NCBI GenBank assembly: GCA_023426365.1
Contig: JAFAAW010000001.1
Span: forward strand, 1 to 64,000
Length of the DNA: 64,000 nt
Direction of reading: 5' to 3'
Origin: Pseudomonadota bacterium
GTDB lineage: Bacteria; Pseudomonadota; Alphaproteobacteria; Rhodospirillales; Magnetospirillaceae
The stretch's first letter is position 1; each line of letters begins with the position of its first letter. A program made the position numbers and the translations under genes. The notes under the pieces are model-generated. The model was not told the DNA's origin and did not search any database. It saw nothing but the letters and a program-made list of their open reading frames with translations. This document shows, in pieces, positions 1 to 7,552 of the stretch.

Positions 1-225
1 AATGGGAGCGGGCGTCCGCGCCGGTGACCTGTGCGGCCGCGACGAGCGGTCCTGCAAGCCCGCCACGCCCTCGGCCTGGAAGCGCCCGACCCATTTACGG
101 ACAGTGCGGACGCACACCCCCATGGCGATGGCCACCGCCATGGGGGTGTGTCCCTCGTCCAAAACACGCCGCACCAGAATCTCTCGACCCGCCGGTGTCA
201 GAACGGCATTCTTGTGGATGCCCAT
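1..225 (-). CDS. IS481-family transposase, N-terminal 75 codons only
   Basis: The ATG at 225 opens a frame that runs off the left edge. The visible 75 residues begin MGIHKNAVLTPAGREILVRR and continue through a helix-turn-helix (MAVAIAMGVCVRTVRKWVGR, about residues 29-48) to the basic segment DRSSRPHRSP. This is the typical N-terminus of IS481-type DDE transposases, which bind the terminal repeats before the integrase core. The catalytic DDE domain would lie outside the window, so activity cannot be judged. The coding sequence for the helix-turn-helix contains a near-perfect 38-bp palindrome (113-150). Confidence 0.9.
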   Translation of the reverse strand, partial: MGIHKNAVLTPAGREILVRRVLDEGHTPMAVAIAMGVCVRTVRKWVGRFQAEGVAGLQDRSSRPHRSPARTPAPI

Positions 226-306
226 TCGGTCCCCCTCAGTAGCCAAAGTGTCGCAACTTCAGCTTCCACGGATCAGATCGAGTGGGCAACCTCCTGAGAC
301 TTCACA
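1..306 (-). mobile_element. IS481-family insertion sequence, terminal part, cut by window edge
   Basis: The left edge carries one end of an insertion sequence. Its outer end reads TGTGAAG followed by CTCAGGAGGTTGCCC on the minus strand, which resembles the terminal inverted repeat of IS481. The element stops at 306 and the next six bases, GCTAGA (307-312), match the NCTAGN target known for IS481. The other end lies outside the window, so whether the element is intact and whether the target is duplicated cannot be seen. It sits inside a copy of a dispersed palindromic repeat described below. Confidence 0.85.
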
Positions 307-440
307 GCTAGACCGTGATGCCCAAAAAGGGCATCATGGTATTTTGCCCTCGCCGGGCGCCGCCTCCGGCCTCTTGGCCGTCCACACATGGGCGCCGGAG
401 CAACGCGCCTCATAGTCAAGGCGCGTTGCCATAGGGCTTT
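307..440 (+). repeat. Dispersed three-hairpin repeat, copy A (interrupted by the IS)
   Basis: This non-coding segment starts at CTAGACCGTGATGCCC and contains three inverted repeats in order: a terminal hairpin, a GC-rich centre (GCCCTCGCCGGGCGCCGCC) and a distal hairpin with CAACGCGCC / GGCGCGTTG arms. The same order and much of the same sequence recur at 12241-12390 (inverted) and 51955-52110. The IS481-type element has inserted exactly at its first bases. The segment between the IS and the next gene holds nothing else that I can identify. Confidence 0.8.
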
Positions 441-502
441 CGCACCATTGCCGGCCCAGGCGGTTTGCGGCGAAATGTCACGGCACCACAGGGAGTTCGC
501 CC

Positions 503-949
503 ATGCTCAAAGCCCATGCCGCCCTGTTGGCCATGGCCACCGTCCTGGCGGCATCGCCCGCCCTGGCCGCCGACAAGAAGCCGCCCGCCTGCGCCGCCAT
601 TTCCTTCCGCCCGCTGGCCAACACCGCCAATGACGGCGACATGACCGCCGGTCATTACCGCTCGCGCTTTGCCACCATCGACGTGCTTGGCCGCGTCCAG
701 GGTGGCAAGGACAGCTATGCGCTCCGGGTCAACGGCCAGCCGGTCAAGCCGGTCGGCGACATTCCCAAATCCACCTATGGCTGCCTCAATTCCAAACACG
801 TGAAGACGCCGCCCCAGGCCATCGGCGGCGCCTGCGCCGGCTCGCGCCTGCGGGTCGTGGTGGACAGCACGCCAAAGAACAAGATGTTCATGCTGTTCGC
901 CTTGCAGGGCGACGACTGGAAGCTGTGCGAGGCCGGCACGGCCGGCTGA
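503..949 (+). CDS. Conserved hypothetical secreted protein
   Basis: The 148-residue product has a clear Sec signal peptide, with a hydrophobic run over residues 5-22 and a likely cleavage after ALA-22. The mature part is small and polar and contains cysteines near residues 29, 93, 110 and 141, which could form two periplasmic disulfides. A GGGAG Shine-Dalgarno sits seven bases before the ATG. I do not recognise the family. It stands alone between the repeat and the convergent ferritin-like gene, so context gives no function. Periplasmic or secreted location is the only firm inference. Confidence 0.7.
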   Translation: MLKAHAALLAMATVLAASPALAADKKPPACAAISFRPLANTANDGDMTAGHYRSRFATIDVLGRVQGGKDSYALRVNGQPVKPVGDIPKSTYGCLNSKHVKTPPQAIGGACAGSRLRVVVDSTPKNKMFMLFALQGDDWKLCEAGTAG

Positions 950-956
950 TGTTTGA

Positions 957-1004
957 GGCTGGGTCAGGCCGTGACACCCACCGCGATCGACGTCACGGCC
1001 CAGC
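957..1004. terminator. Long imperfect hairpin between convergent genes
   Basis: Outer arms GGCTGGG / CCCAGCC and inner arms CCGTGAC / GTCACGG form a strong stem between two convergent genes. There is no run of T after it, so it may be a transcript-stabilising or factor-dependent terminator structure rather than a classical intrinsic terminator. Confidence 0.4.
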
Positions 1005-1034
1005 CCCAGAGCCATTGCCTTGCCGGGCGAAGGC

Positions 1035-1490
1035 TTAGGCCGCCAACCGCTCAAGCCAGCGTTCGATGGCGGCCACGTGTTCGGCCTCCTCCTCGACGAA
1101 CTCGCGCGCCATCGCCGTGATTTCGGGATCGGTGCTCGCGTCCAGTACGCCCTGGTAATAGGCCAGCCCCCGCCGCTCGGCCTCCAGTGCCACGGCCATG
1201 GCCTGATGCACGTCCATGTTGGGATCGGCCCCCCAGATGGCCGCCGCCTCGGGGCTTTCCAGGTCGGGCCATTGGAACTGGGCGGGCCTTATTTCGGGCA
1301 GGTCGCGAAAACCGCCCCGCCGGCGTGCCTCGTCCAGGTGTAGGCGCGAGAAATGCGCCATCTGGCGAAAAAAGGCCGCCACCTCGGTATTGGCGAAGGA
1401 CGATGCCACGTCCGCCAGTTCGTCGAAGCGAAGCGCCGCTTCCTGTTCCAGCCGGGCTGCGTAGACCAGAAACTCCTCAACCGACTCCAT
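1035..1490 (-). CDS. Ferritin-like diiron (rubrerythrin-related) protein
   Basis: This 151-residue, largely helical acidic protein carries the ferritin-like four-helix pattern. Glutamate-rich helices begin near EQEAALRFDELA, followed by MAHFSRLHLDEA, EAERRGLAYY and EFVEEEAEHVAAIE, the last with the Glu-x-x-His metal-ligand spacing. Related proteins bind a diiron centre and act in peroxide or iron handling. No rubredoxin-like cysteine domain is present, unlike classical rubrerythrin. The ATG at 1490 is preferred over an upstream in-frame TTG because an AAGGAG ribosome site lies six bases before it. It is downstream of mnmA in the same direction but 77 bases away. Confidence 0.75.
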   Translation of the reverse strand: MESVEEFLVYAARLEQEAALRFDELADVASSFANTEVAAFFRQMAHFSRLHLDEARRRGGFRDLPEIRPAQFQWPDLESPEAAAIWGADPNMDVHQAMAVALEAERRGLAYYQGVLDASTDPEITAMAREFVEEEAEHVAAIERWLERLAA

Positions 1491-1567
1491 TCCCAACTCC
1501 TTGCGTGTGGGTGATCGGTGGCGGAGGGCCTTAGCTTAACTTTTAGGCAGAGAGAGTTCCAGGCCAA

Positions 1568-2647
1568 TCAGCAGGCAGACACGATCCAGCCGCCGCCCAA
1601 CACCCGCTCGCCGCGATAGAACACGCATGCCTGGCCGGGGGCGACGCCCTCTTCGGGGGTGTCCAACACCACCGTGGCGGTGCCGTCGGCGTGGCGGGCA
1701 AGGCGCGCCGGCTTGGGCGGGCGGGTTGACCGCACCCGCGCTTCCACCGCGATGTCCTCGCTCTCCGCCCCGCCCAGCCAATTGACCTGGCGCAGGCGGA
1801 TGGTGGTGCGCGCCAGCGCCTCACGCGGGCCGACGACGACGCGCCGGCTGTCGGCATCCAACCGCACCACGTAAAGCGGGTCGCCGCCGCCCAGGCCCAG
1901 CCCCTTGCGCTGGCCGATGGTGTAATGAACGATGCCGTGATGGCGTCCAAGGACGCGGCCGTCCACGTGGACGATCTCGCCGCCCTCGATGGCGCCGGGG
2001 CGCAGACGATGCACCAGGCCGGCGTAATCGCCGTCCGGGACGAAGCAGATGTCCTGGCTGTCGCGCTTGGCCGCCACCGGCAGGTTGTGGCGCGCGGCGA
2101 TGGCGCGGGTGTCGTCCTTGCTGGCCATGCCGCCCAGCGGAAACCGCAGAAAGGCCAGTTGCTCGCGGGTGGTCGAGAACAGGAAATAGCTTTGGTCGCG
2201 CGCCGGATCGACGCCCCGCAGCATGACGGGACCGTCCTCGCCCTCCTCGCGCCGGACGTAATGGCCGGTGGCCAGCGCGTCGGCGTCCAGGTCGCGGGCC
2301 ACCTGGAACAGGTCGCGGAACTTGACGGTCTGGTTGCACAGCACGCACGGGATCGGCGTCTCGCCCCGCAGATAGGACTCGGCGAACGGGTCGATGACGT
2401 CGGCCCGGAAGGTGGTTTCCATGTCCATGACGTAATGGGCGATGCCAAGTGCGTCGGCGACCGCGCGGGCGTCGTGGATGTCCTTGGACCCGCAGCAGGT
2501 CTTGGTCCGGCACACGGCCGCCCCGTGGTCGTACAATTGCAGGGTGACGCCCACCACCTCCCAGCCCTGCTCCTTCAGCAGCGCGGCGGTGGCCGACGAA
2601 TCCACGCCCCCCGACATGGCGACGACGATGCGGCCCTTGGTGCCCAT
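1568..2647 (-). CDS. mnmA: tRNA-specific 2-thiouridylase MnmA
   Basis: MnmA puts sulfur on U34 of Lys, Glu and Gln tRNAs, using ATP and sulfur that originates from IscS. The 359-residue product has the PP-loop SGGVDSS at residues 12-18. The catalytic cysteine pair is C104 (in PCVLCN) and C201 (in SQDICFV), and the sequence is full length. The start codon overlaps the stop of the upstream DUF599 gene by one base (TAATG), so translation is probably coupled. It is the last gene of the long sulfur/Fe-S block, which suits an enzyme that depends on IscS sulfur. Confidence in function is very high. Confidence 0.97.
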   Translation of the reverse strand: MGTKGRIVVAMSGGVDSSATAALLKEQGWEVVGVTLQLYDHGAAVCRTKTCCGSKDIHDARAVADALGIAHYVMDMETTFRADVIDPFAESYLRGETPIPCVLCNQTVKFRDLFQVARDLDADALATGHYVRREEGEDGPVMLRGVDPARDQSYFLFSTTREQLAFLRFPLGGMASKDDTRAIAARHNLPVAAKRDSQDICFVPDGDYAGLVHRLRPGAIEGGEIVHVDGRVLGRHHGIVHYTIGQRKGLGLGGGDPLYVVRLDADSRRVVVGPREALARTTIRLRQVNWLGGAESEDIAVEARVRSTRPPKPARLARHADGTATVVLDTPEEGVAPGQACVFYRGERVLGGGWIVSAC

Positions 2648-3342
2648 TACTTCGCTCCCAGCGCGTCGGCCAGCGTGGACAGGCTTTTGGAATGAAACTC
2701 GCGGCGATACAGCACCGCCACCACCACCGCCGCCGCGGCCAGGAACACCCAGGTGTTGACGAACCACAGCATCATGGCCAAGGCAAAGTAATAGGCACGC
2801 AGGCCGCGATTGAAGCTGTTGGCGGCAAGGCTTTGCAGGCGTGCCGCGTGGCTGGCGAACACTTCCTTGAGCATGCCCTCCTCGCCCGGCGCGGGGGCGG
2901 CGCCCATGATGATGCAGCAGTAATTGAACTGGCGCAGGCACCAGGTGAATTGGAAAAACGCATAGACGAACGCCAGCGCCAGCAGCAGCACCTTCATCTC
3001 GAACGCCTCCAGCCCCGACGAGCCGGCGAACGGCAATTCGCGGTAGACCGCGAAGGCGCGCTCGCCCGACCCCATCAGGGCCACCAAGCCGCCCAGCACC
3101 AGGATCGAGGCCGAGGCGAAGAACGCCACCGAGCGCATCAGCGCCCCCACCAGCGACGTGTCGGCAACCCGGTTCTCGCGGTCGCACATGGCCCGCATCC
3201 AGGCCCGGCGATGGCGCACCATCACCGCCGACAACGACCGCCCCAGCAGGGTGCGGTGCTCGGCCAGCAGGGTATAGCCCACCCACAGCGTCATGAAGAC
3301 GCCGAAGGCGATGATGTCCTCAAGGGGGATGCCGTGGATCAT
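2647..3342 (-). CDS. DUF599 family membrane protein
   Basis: The 231-residue product has about four hydrophobic segments: near residues 6-28, in the SVAFFASASILVLGGLVALM region, in VLLLALAFVYAFFQFTW, and near the C-terminus in MLWFVNTWVFLAAAAVVVAV. The sequence fits DUF599, a family of bacterial inner-membrane proteins of unknown function. I chose the ATG at 3342 (MIHGIPLEDI), since upstream in-frame sequence is low-complexity and falls in a palindromic repeat. It overlaps mnmA by one base and follows iscX after an 84-base gap that contains the repeat, so it may have its own transcript or only partial coupling to the Fe-S genes. Confidence 0.8.
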   Translation of the reverse strand: MIHGIPLEDIIAFGVFMTLWVGYTLLAEHRTLLGRSLSAVMVRHRRAWMRAMCDRENRVADTSLVGALMRSVAFFASASILVLGGLVALMGSGERAFAVYRELPFAGSSGLEAFEMKVLLLALAFVYAFFQFTWCLRQFNYCCIIMGAAPAPGEEGMLKEVFASHAARLQSLAANSFNRGLRAYYFALAMMLWFVNTWVFLAAAAVVVAVLYRREFHSKSLSTLADALGAK

Positions 3343-3375
3343 GCCCTGGTCCCGCCCGCTGCCGGGCCGCAAAAA

Positions 3376-3408
3376 CGTGGATGGCCGGGTCAAGCCCGGC
3401 CACGACGC
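3376..3408. repeat. Short REP-like palindrome between iscX and the DUF599 gene
   Basis: GGCCGGG and CCCGGCC arms around a short TCAAG centre form a compact hairpin flanked by GTGGAT and CACGACG. Palindromes of this general form are widely scattered between genes in alphaproteobacterial genomes. Its position inside a polycistronic block suggests an effect on transcript stability or differential expression of the two halves. Confidence 0.6.
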
Positions 3409-3426
3409 ACCATGGACTGTGGGTCC

Positions 3427-3621
3427 CTAGTCCCGCTCGTCGATCCAGGCCATCTGGATGGCCTCGAGGATCTTTTCGTTGGACTTGTTGGGATCGTCCT
3501 CGAACCCGGGCAGCGCGCACACCCACGCATGCAGATCGGTGAAGCGCAGGTTCACGTTATCCGCGTCCGCGTGGTGTTCCTCAAGCGCGATGGCGATGTC
3601 GAGGACGTCCGTCCACTTCAT
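3427..3621 (-). CDS. iscX: Fe-S assembly protein IscX
   Basis: The 64-residue acidic protein matches IscX (YfhJ) in size and sequence: MKWTDVLDIAIALEEHHADA at the start, then VNLRFTDLHAWVCALPGF and a DDPNKSNEKILEAIQMAWIDE tail. IscX binds IscS and iron and is thought to adjust the rate of cluster assembly together with frataxin. It lies 15 bases downstream of fdx, the standard isc position. A frataxin gene (cyaY) is also present at 15302-15628, so both regulators of IscS are in the window. Confidence 0.95.
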   Translation of the reverse strand: MKWTDVLDIAIALEEHHADADNVNLRFTDLHAWVCALPGFEDDPNKSNEKILEAIQMAWIDERD

Positions 3622-3636
3622 TGCGTGTTTTCCCCG

Positions 3637-3975
3637 TTACTTCTTGTCGACCGCCATGTTGCGGGTGGCGGCCGGCACGCTGACCACCAGCCCGTCCAGG
3701 TCCTTGTTGAAGATGATCTGGCAGCCCAGGCGCGAGGTGCCGGTCAGGCCGAAGGCCAGGTCCAGCATGTCCTCTTCGTCTTCCGACGCGGCCTTGAGCT
3801 TGTCGTACCATTCGGGCGCCACCACGATGTGGCAGGTCGAACAAGCCAGCGAGCCTTCGCAGGCGCCTTCCAGGTCCACCTTGTTGCGGTGGGCGATCTC
3901 CAGGACCGACAGGCCCTCCGGGGCCTCCACCTCAAGGCGGGCGCCGTCGGGCTGAATAAAGGTCATCTTGGGCAT
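3637..3975 (-). CDS. fdx: [2Fe-2S] ferredoxin of the Isc system
   Basis: The 112-residue product is an adrenodoxin-type ferredoxin. The cluster ligands are C39, C45, C48 and C85, in the arrangement C-x5-C-x2-C plus a distal cysteine. It supplies electrons for cluster synthesis on IscU. The ATG at 3975 (MPKMTF) is taken as the start; a TTG three codons upstream is the alternative. It sits between hscA and iscX, the canonical order in isc operons. Confidence 0.95.
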   Translation of the reverse strand: MPKMTFIQPDGARLEVEAPEGLSVLEIAHRNKVDLEGACEGSLACSTCHIVVAPEWYDKLKAASEDEEDMLDLAFGLTGTSRLGCQIIFNKDLDGLVVSVPAATRNMAVDKK

Positions 3976-4049
3976 GTAACGCAATCCTTGGCTAAACCCC
4001 GGCGCGGGTTTGGTACGGTCGGCGCCCGGGTGGTTCGATCCCCAACGGT

Positions 4050-5963
4050 TCAGTCGTCGCCCCCCAGGGCGTCGTCGAGGCGGTCCACCGACACGCCGGC
4101 CAGCGCCTGGCGGATGCCCCGGTCCATGCGCTTTTCAGCGAAGGACTTGGTGGCAGCCTCCAATTGCTCGACCGCCGCGGTGACGGCGTCGCGGTCGGTT
4201 CCCGCGCACGCCTGGTCGACACGCTTCAAGGCTGCATCGATACCCTGCCGCTCGTCATCCGACAAGAGGTCCGCATCTGCGGACAATGCGGAATTCACCG
4301 CCAGCACCGAGCGGCGGGCTTCCACCACCGCTTCGGCCAGCAAGCGCTGGGTCATGTCGTCGCGGGCATTTTCCATCGAAGCGCGCAGCATGTTGGCCAT
4401 CTCGTCCTCGGACAGGCCATAGGACGGCTTGACCGCCACCTGCTGTTCCACCCCGGTGGTCAATTCCGTGGCCGAGACGGTTAGCAGGCCGTCGGCATCC
4501 ACCTGGAAGGCGACGCGAATGCGGGCGGCACCGGCGGCCATGGGCGGAATGCCGCGCAACACGAAACGCGCCAGCGAGCGGTTCTGATCCACCATCTCGC
4601 GCTCGCCCTGCACCACATGGATGGCCATGGCGGTCTGGCCGTCCTGATAGGTGGTGAATTCCTGGGCCATGGCGACCGGGATGGGGGTATTGCGCGGAAT
4701 GACCTTTTCCACGATGCCGCCCATGGTCTCGATACCCAGCGACAACGGCGTGACATCCAGCAACAGGGTGTCGGAACCGCGCGTCAGCGCCTCGGCCTGA
4801 AGGGCGGCGCCGACCGCCACCACCTCGTCGGGGTTGATGTCGCTCAACGGCTCCTTGCCGAAGAACTCGGCCACGCGCCGGCGCACCAGCGGCATGCGGG
4901 TGGAACCGCCCACCAGCACCACGCCCTTGACGTCGGACACCTCGATGCCGGCATCCTCGACCACGTTGCGGCAAATGTCGATGGTGCGACCGACGAAGGG
5001 ATCGGCCAATCGCTCCAGCGTCGCGCGGTCCAACGCGTGGCGGGACGGCTTGCCGTCCACCTCGATCATCCATTCGCCCGCGTCGCGGCCGGTCAGGCAT
5101 TCCTTGGCGACGCGCGCCGCCATCAGCGCCTGCTTGGCCTCGCCCGCCGAAATGCTCTCCTCGCCCAGTTCGGCCGTGCGGGCGGCCAGGAAATGCTCGG
5201 CCACCGCATGGTCGATGTCGTCGCCGCCCAAGACGGCGTCGCCGCCGGTGGCTTTGACCTGGAACACGCCCTTTTCCATCTTCAGGATGGAAATGTCGAA
5301 GGTGCCGCCGCCCAGATCGTAGACCGCGTACAGCCCCTCGACGCTGTTGTCGAGACCATAGGCGAGCGCGGCGGCGGTGGGTTCGTTGACCAGCCGCAGC
5401 ACCTCGATATCGGCCAGACGGGCGGCGTCCTTGGTCGCCGTGCGGGCGGCATCGTCGAAATAGGCGGGAACGGTGATCACCGCGCGGCTGACGTGACGGC
5501 CGCTCAGCGCCTCTTCCGCGCGGGCCTTGATGGCGCGCAGGATGTCGGCCGAGATCTCCACCGGCGTCATCACCCGCCCGGCCACCTTCAGGCGCACCAT
5601 GCCGCCGTCGGGGCTGTGCTCGACAGTATAGGGCAACGTGCCGGCCAGCGCCTTCACGTCCTCGATGCCGCGGCCCATCAGGCGCTTGATGGAGGACACC
5701 ACGTGGTCGGGATTTTCCAGAATGGCCTTGCGCGCCTCGGCGCCCACCTCGACCGAGCCGTCATCGCGGTAATGGACGATGGAGGGGATCAGCGCGCGGC
5801 CGTCGGTGCCGCGCAGCACCTCGACCTCGCCGTCGAAGGACAGCGCCACCACCGAATTGGTGGTGCCCAGGTCGATGCCCACCGCCGCCCCCGCTTCCCT
5901 TTCATGCGGCGCCGGGGTTTCACCCGGTTCATGCAATTGAAGCAGGACGAGGCCGTCGGACAT
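4050..5963 (-). CDS. hscA: Fe-S cluster chaperone HscA (Hsp70 family)
   Basis: HscA is the specialised Hsp70 that releases Fe-S clusters from IscU in an ATP-dependent cycle driven by HscB. The 637-residue protein has the actin-like ATPase domain with VGIDLGTTNSVV near residues 28-39, VYDLGGGTFDISILK in the middle and GVVLVGGSTRMPLV before the substrate domain. It lacks the DnaK-type EEVD-like tail and ends ALGGDD. Its place between hscB and fdx confirms the assignment. The expected client motif LPPVK is present in the IscU encoded upstream. Confidence 0.97.
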   Translation of the reverse strand: MSDGLVLLQLHEPGETPAPHEREAGAAVGIDLGTTNSVVALSFDGEVEVLRGTDGRALIPSIVHYRDDGSVEVGAEARKAILENPDHVVSSIKRLMGRGIEDVKALAGTLPYTVEHSPDGGMVRLKVAGRVMTPVEISADILRAIKARAEEALSGRHVSRAVITVPAYFDDAARTATKDAARLADIEVLRLVNEPTAAALAYGLDNSVEGLYAVYDLGGGTFDISILKMEKGVFQVKATGGDAVLGGDDIDHAVAEHFLAARTAELGEESISAGEAKQALMAARVAKECLTGRDAGEWMIEVDGKPSRHALDRATLERLADPFVGRTIDICRNVVEDAGIEVSDVKGVVLVGGSTRMPLVRRRVAEFFGKEPLSDINPDEVVAVGAALQAEALTRGSDTLLLDVTPLSLGIETMGGIVEKVIPRNTPIPVAMAQEFTTYQDGQTAMAIHVVQGEREMVDQNRSLARFVLRGIPPMAAGAARIRVAFQVDADGLLTVSATELTTGVEQQVAVKPSYGLSEDEMANMLRASMENARDDMTQRLLAEAVVEARRSVLAVNSALSADADLLSDDERQGIDAALKRVDQACAGTDRDAVTAAVEQLEAATKSFAEKRMDRGIRQALAGVSVDRLDDALGGDD

Positions 5964-6030
5964 GGGAAATCCTCTCTGATGATGCTACAGGGCGCGCGAA
6001 CGCGCGCGGGCGAAGGCGGACGCGACGGCG

Positions 6031-6657
6031 TCAGCGCAGCGCGCGGGTCAGGCGGGTCTTCTTGCTGCGGGCTTCTTCCGCCAGCTTGGTCAGGTACTTG
6101 AGCCGGATGGTCAGGTTTGCCGCCTTCTCCAGATCATTCGCCGCGAACGCCGCCGAGATATGGCACTGCGCCGCCAGAACCTCGGCGTCGGCCTCGGCCG
6201 ACAGCTTGGTGATGCGCTCGCTTGTGTCCGCCTCGGCCAGCGCCTCGCGCTTTTCCATCTGCTCCATCAGCAGCACGGGGTCCGAGATGGTGCCGCAGGC
6301 GGTCAGGTCCACCTTGCGCCCCAGCAGTTCCAGCAAGTACGCGGCGCGCTTGAGCGGGTCCTTCAGCGTCTCATAGGCCTCGTTCAGCGCGGTGGCCTGG
6401 CTTTGCGAAAGCGCGCGCTCCTTGGGCGACTTGGCGGCGAAACGGTCGGGATGAAGCCGGCGCTGAAAACCGAAATACTGCCGCTCCAGCTCGTCCGCGT
6501 CGATCTCGAAGGTCGGGCGCAGGCCAAGGCGGGCGAAGTGATCGATGGCCCCCGGCCCTTGCACCGCCCCGCACACGGAACAGAACAGCGCGCGCGACGC
6601 CACCGGCCCCTTGCAGGACCAGCACGGAACGATTGCGGCGATGGCGGACGCGTTCAT
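6031..6657 (-). CDS. hscB: Co-chaperone HscB with N-terminal zinc-finger-like segment
   Basis: HscB is the J-protein that brings IscU to HscA. The 208-residue product has the J-domain HPD motif at residues 69-71 (QRRLHPDRF) and a C-terminal helical IscU-binding region. Before the J domain are four cysteines, C12, C15, C26 and C29, in two C-x2-C pairs. This tetracysteine segment is known from mitochondrial HSCB and some bacteria but is missing from E. coli HscB. The start at 6657 (MNASAIAAIVPCWSC) is preferred; sequence upstream in the same frame overlaps the iscA stop region and is not HscB-like. Confidence 0.95.
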   Translation of the reverse strand: MNASAIAAIVPCWSCKGPVASRALFCSVCGAVQGPGAIDHFARLGLRPTFEIDADELERQYFGFQRRLHPDRFAAKSPKERALSQSQATALNEAYETLKDPLKRAAYLLELLGRKVDLTACGTISDPVLLMEQMEKREALAEADTSERITKLSAEADAEVLAAQCHISAAFAANDLEKAANLTIRLKYLTKLAEEARSKKTRLTRALR

Positions 6658-6700
6658 ACCCTTTTTCCCCTGGTCCTTTTCCCCCGGAAACCCCTGCGCC

Positions 6701-7039
6701 TCAGACGTGGAACGATTCGCCACAGCCACAACGGCCCTTTTCATTGGGATTGCGGAACACGAAACCGGACTGCATCTTGTCCTCGACCCAGTCCATCTCG
6801 GTGCCGAAGATGAACATGCTGGCCTTGGGATCGATCAGCACGGTGACGCCCTTCATTTCGACCACTTCGTCGAACTGCGACTTCTCGTCGGCGTATTCCA
6901 GCGTGTAGGACATGCCGGAGCAGCCCTTGGTGCGCACCCCGATGCGGATGCCGGCGCTGGGCTTGCCCCGCTTTTCCAGCAGCAGCTTGACGCGCTCGGC
7001 GGCGGTGTCGGTGATCGAGATGGGTGCCTTCATATCCAT
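6701..7039 (-). CDS. iscA: A-type Fe-S carrier IscA
   Basis: The 112-residue protein has the three A-type ligand cysteines C40 (in KGCSGMSY), C104 and C106 (in CGC near the C-terminus). A-type carriers bind iron or a cluster and hand it to apo-proteins, particularly [4Fe-4S] targets. The gene follows iscU by 48 bases in an otherwise standard isc order. ATG codons at 7039 and 7033 and a TTG at 7048 are all possible starts; 7039 is used here. Confidence 0.93.
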   Translation of the reverse strand: MDMKAPISITDTAAERVKLLLEKRGKPSAGIRIGVRTKGCSGMSYTLEYADEKSQFDEVVEMKGVTVLIDPKASMFIFGTEMDWVEDKMQSGFVFRNPNEKGRCGCGESFHV

Positions 7040-7087
7040 GGCCTGCAATCCCCTTGTGCTCGGTACCCGTGGCGGACGGCGGGCGGC

Positions 7088-7492
7088 CTATTCGGCCGCC
7101 TTGTCGTCGCCCATGCCGGCCTTGGTCTTGTAATCCTTGATGGCGGCCTTGATAGCATCCTCGGCCAGCACCGAACAATGGATCTTGACCGGCGGCAGCG
7201 CCAGCTCGTGGGCGATGTCGGTGTTCTTGATGGCGGCCGCCTCGTCCAGCGTCTTGCCCTTGACCCATTCGGTCACCAGCGAGCTGGACGCGATAGCCGA
7301 GCCGCAGCCGAAGGTCTTGAACTTGGCGTCCTCGATGATGCCTTCGGCGCTGACCTTGATCTGCAGCTTCATCACGTCGCCGCAGGCGGGGGCACCCACC
7401 AGACCGGTGCCGACGTCGGCGGCGTCCTTGTCCAGAGCGCCCACGTTGCGCGGGTTCTCGTAGTGGTCGACGACCTTGCTGCTGTAAGCCAT
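7088..7492 (-). CDS. iscU: Fe-S cluster scaffold IscU
   Basis: IscU is the scaffold on which sulfur from IscS and iron are combined. The 134-residue protein carries ligand cysteines C37, C63 and C106, the conserved D39 next to C37, and the LPPVK motif (residues 99-103) that HscA recognises. A GGAGG ribosome site lies just before the ATG at 7492. It is encoded 60 bases after iscS. Length and motifs are standard, so the protein should be functional. Confidence 0.97.
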   Translation of the reverse strand: MAYSSKVVDHYENPRNVGALDKDAADVGTGLVGAPACGDVMKLQIKVSAEGIIEDAKFKTFGCGSAIASSSLVTEWVKGKTLDEAAAIKNTDIAHELALPPVKIHCSVLAEDAIKAAIKDYKTKAGMGDDKAAE

Positions 7493-7552
7493 TTCTTCCT
7501 CCAAACCTTACCGACCAAGTCGGAATTATTCTAAACCGCTATGGGGCAAGGC

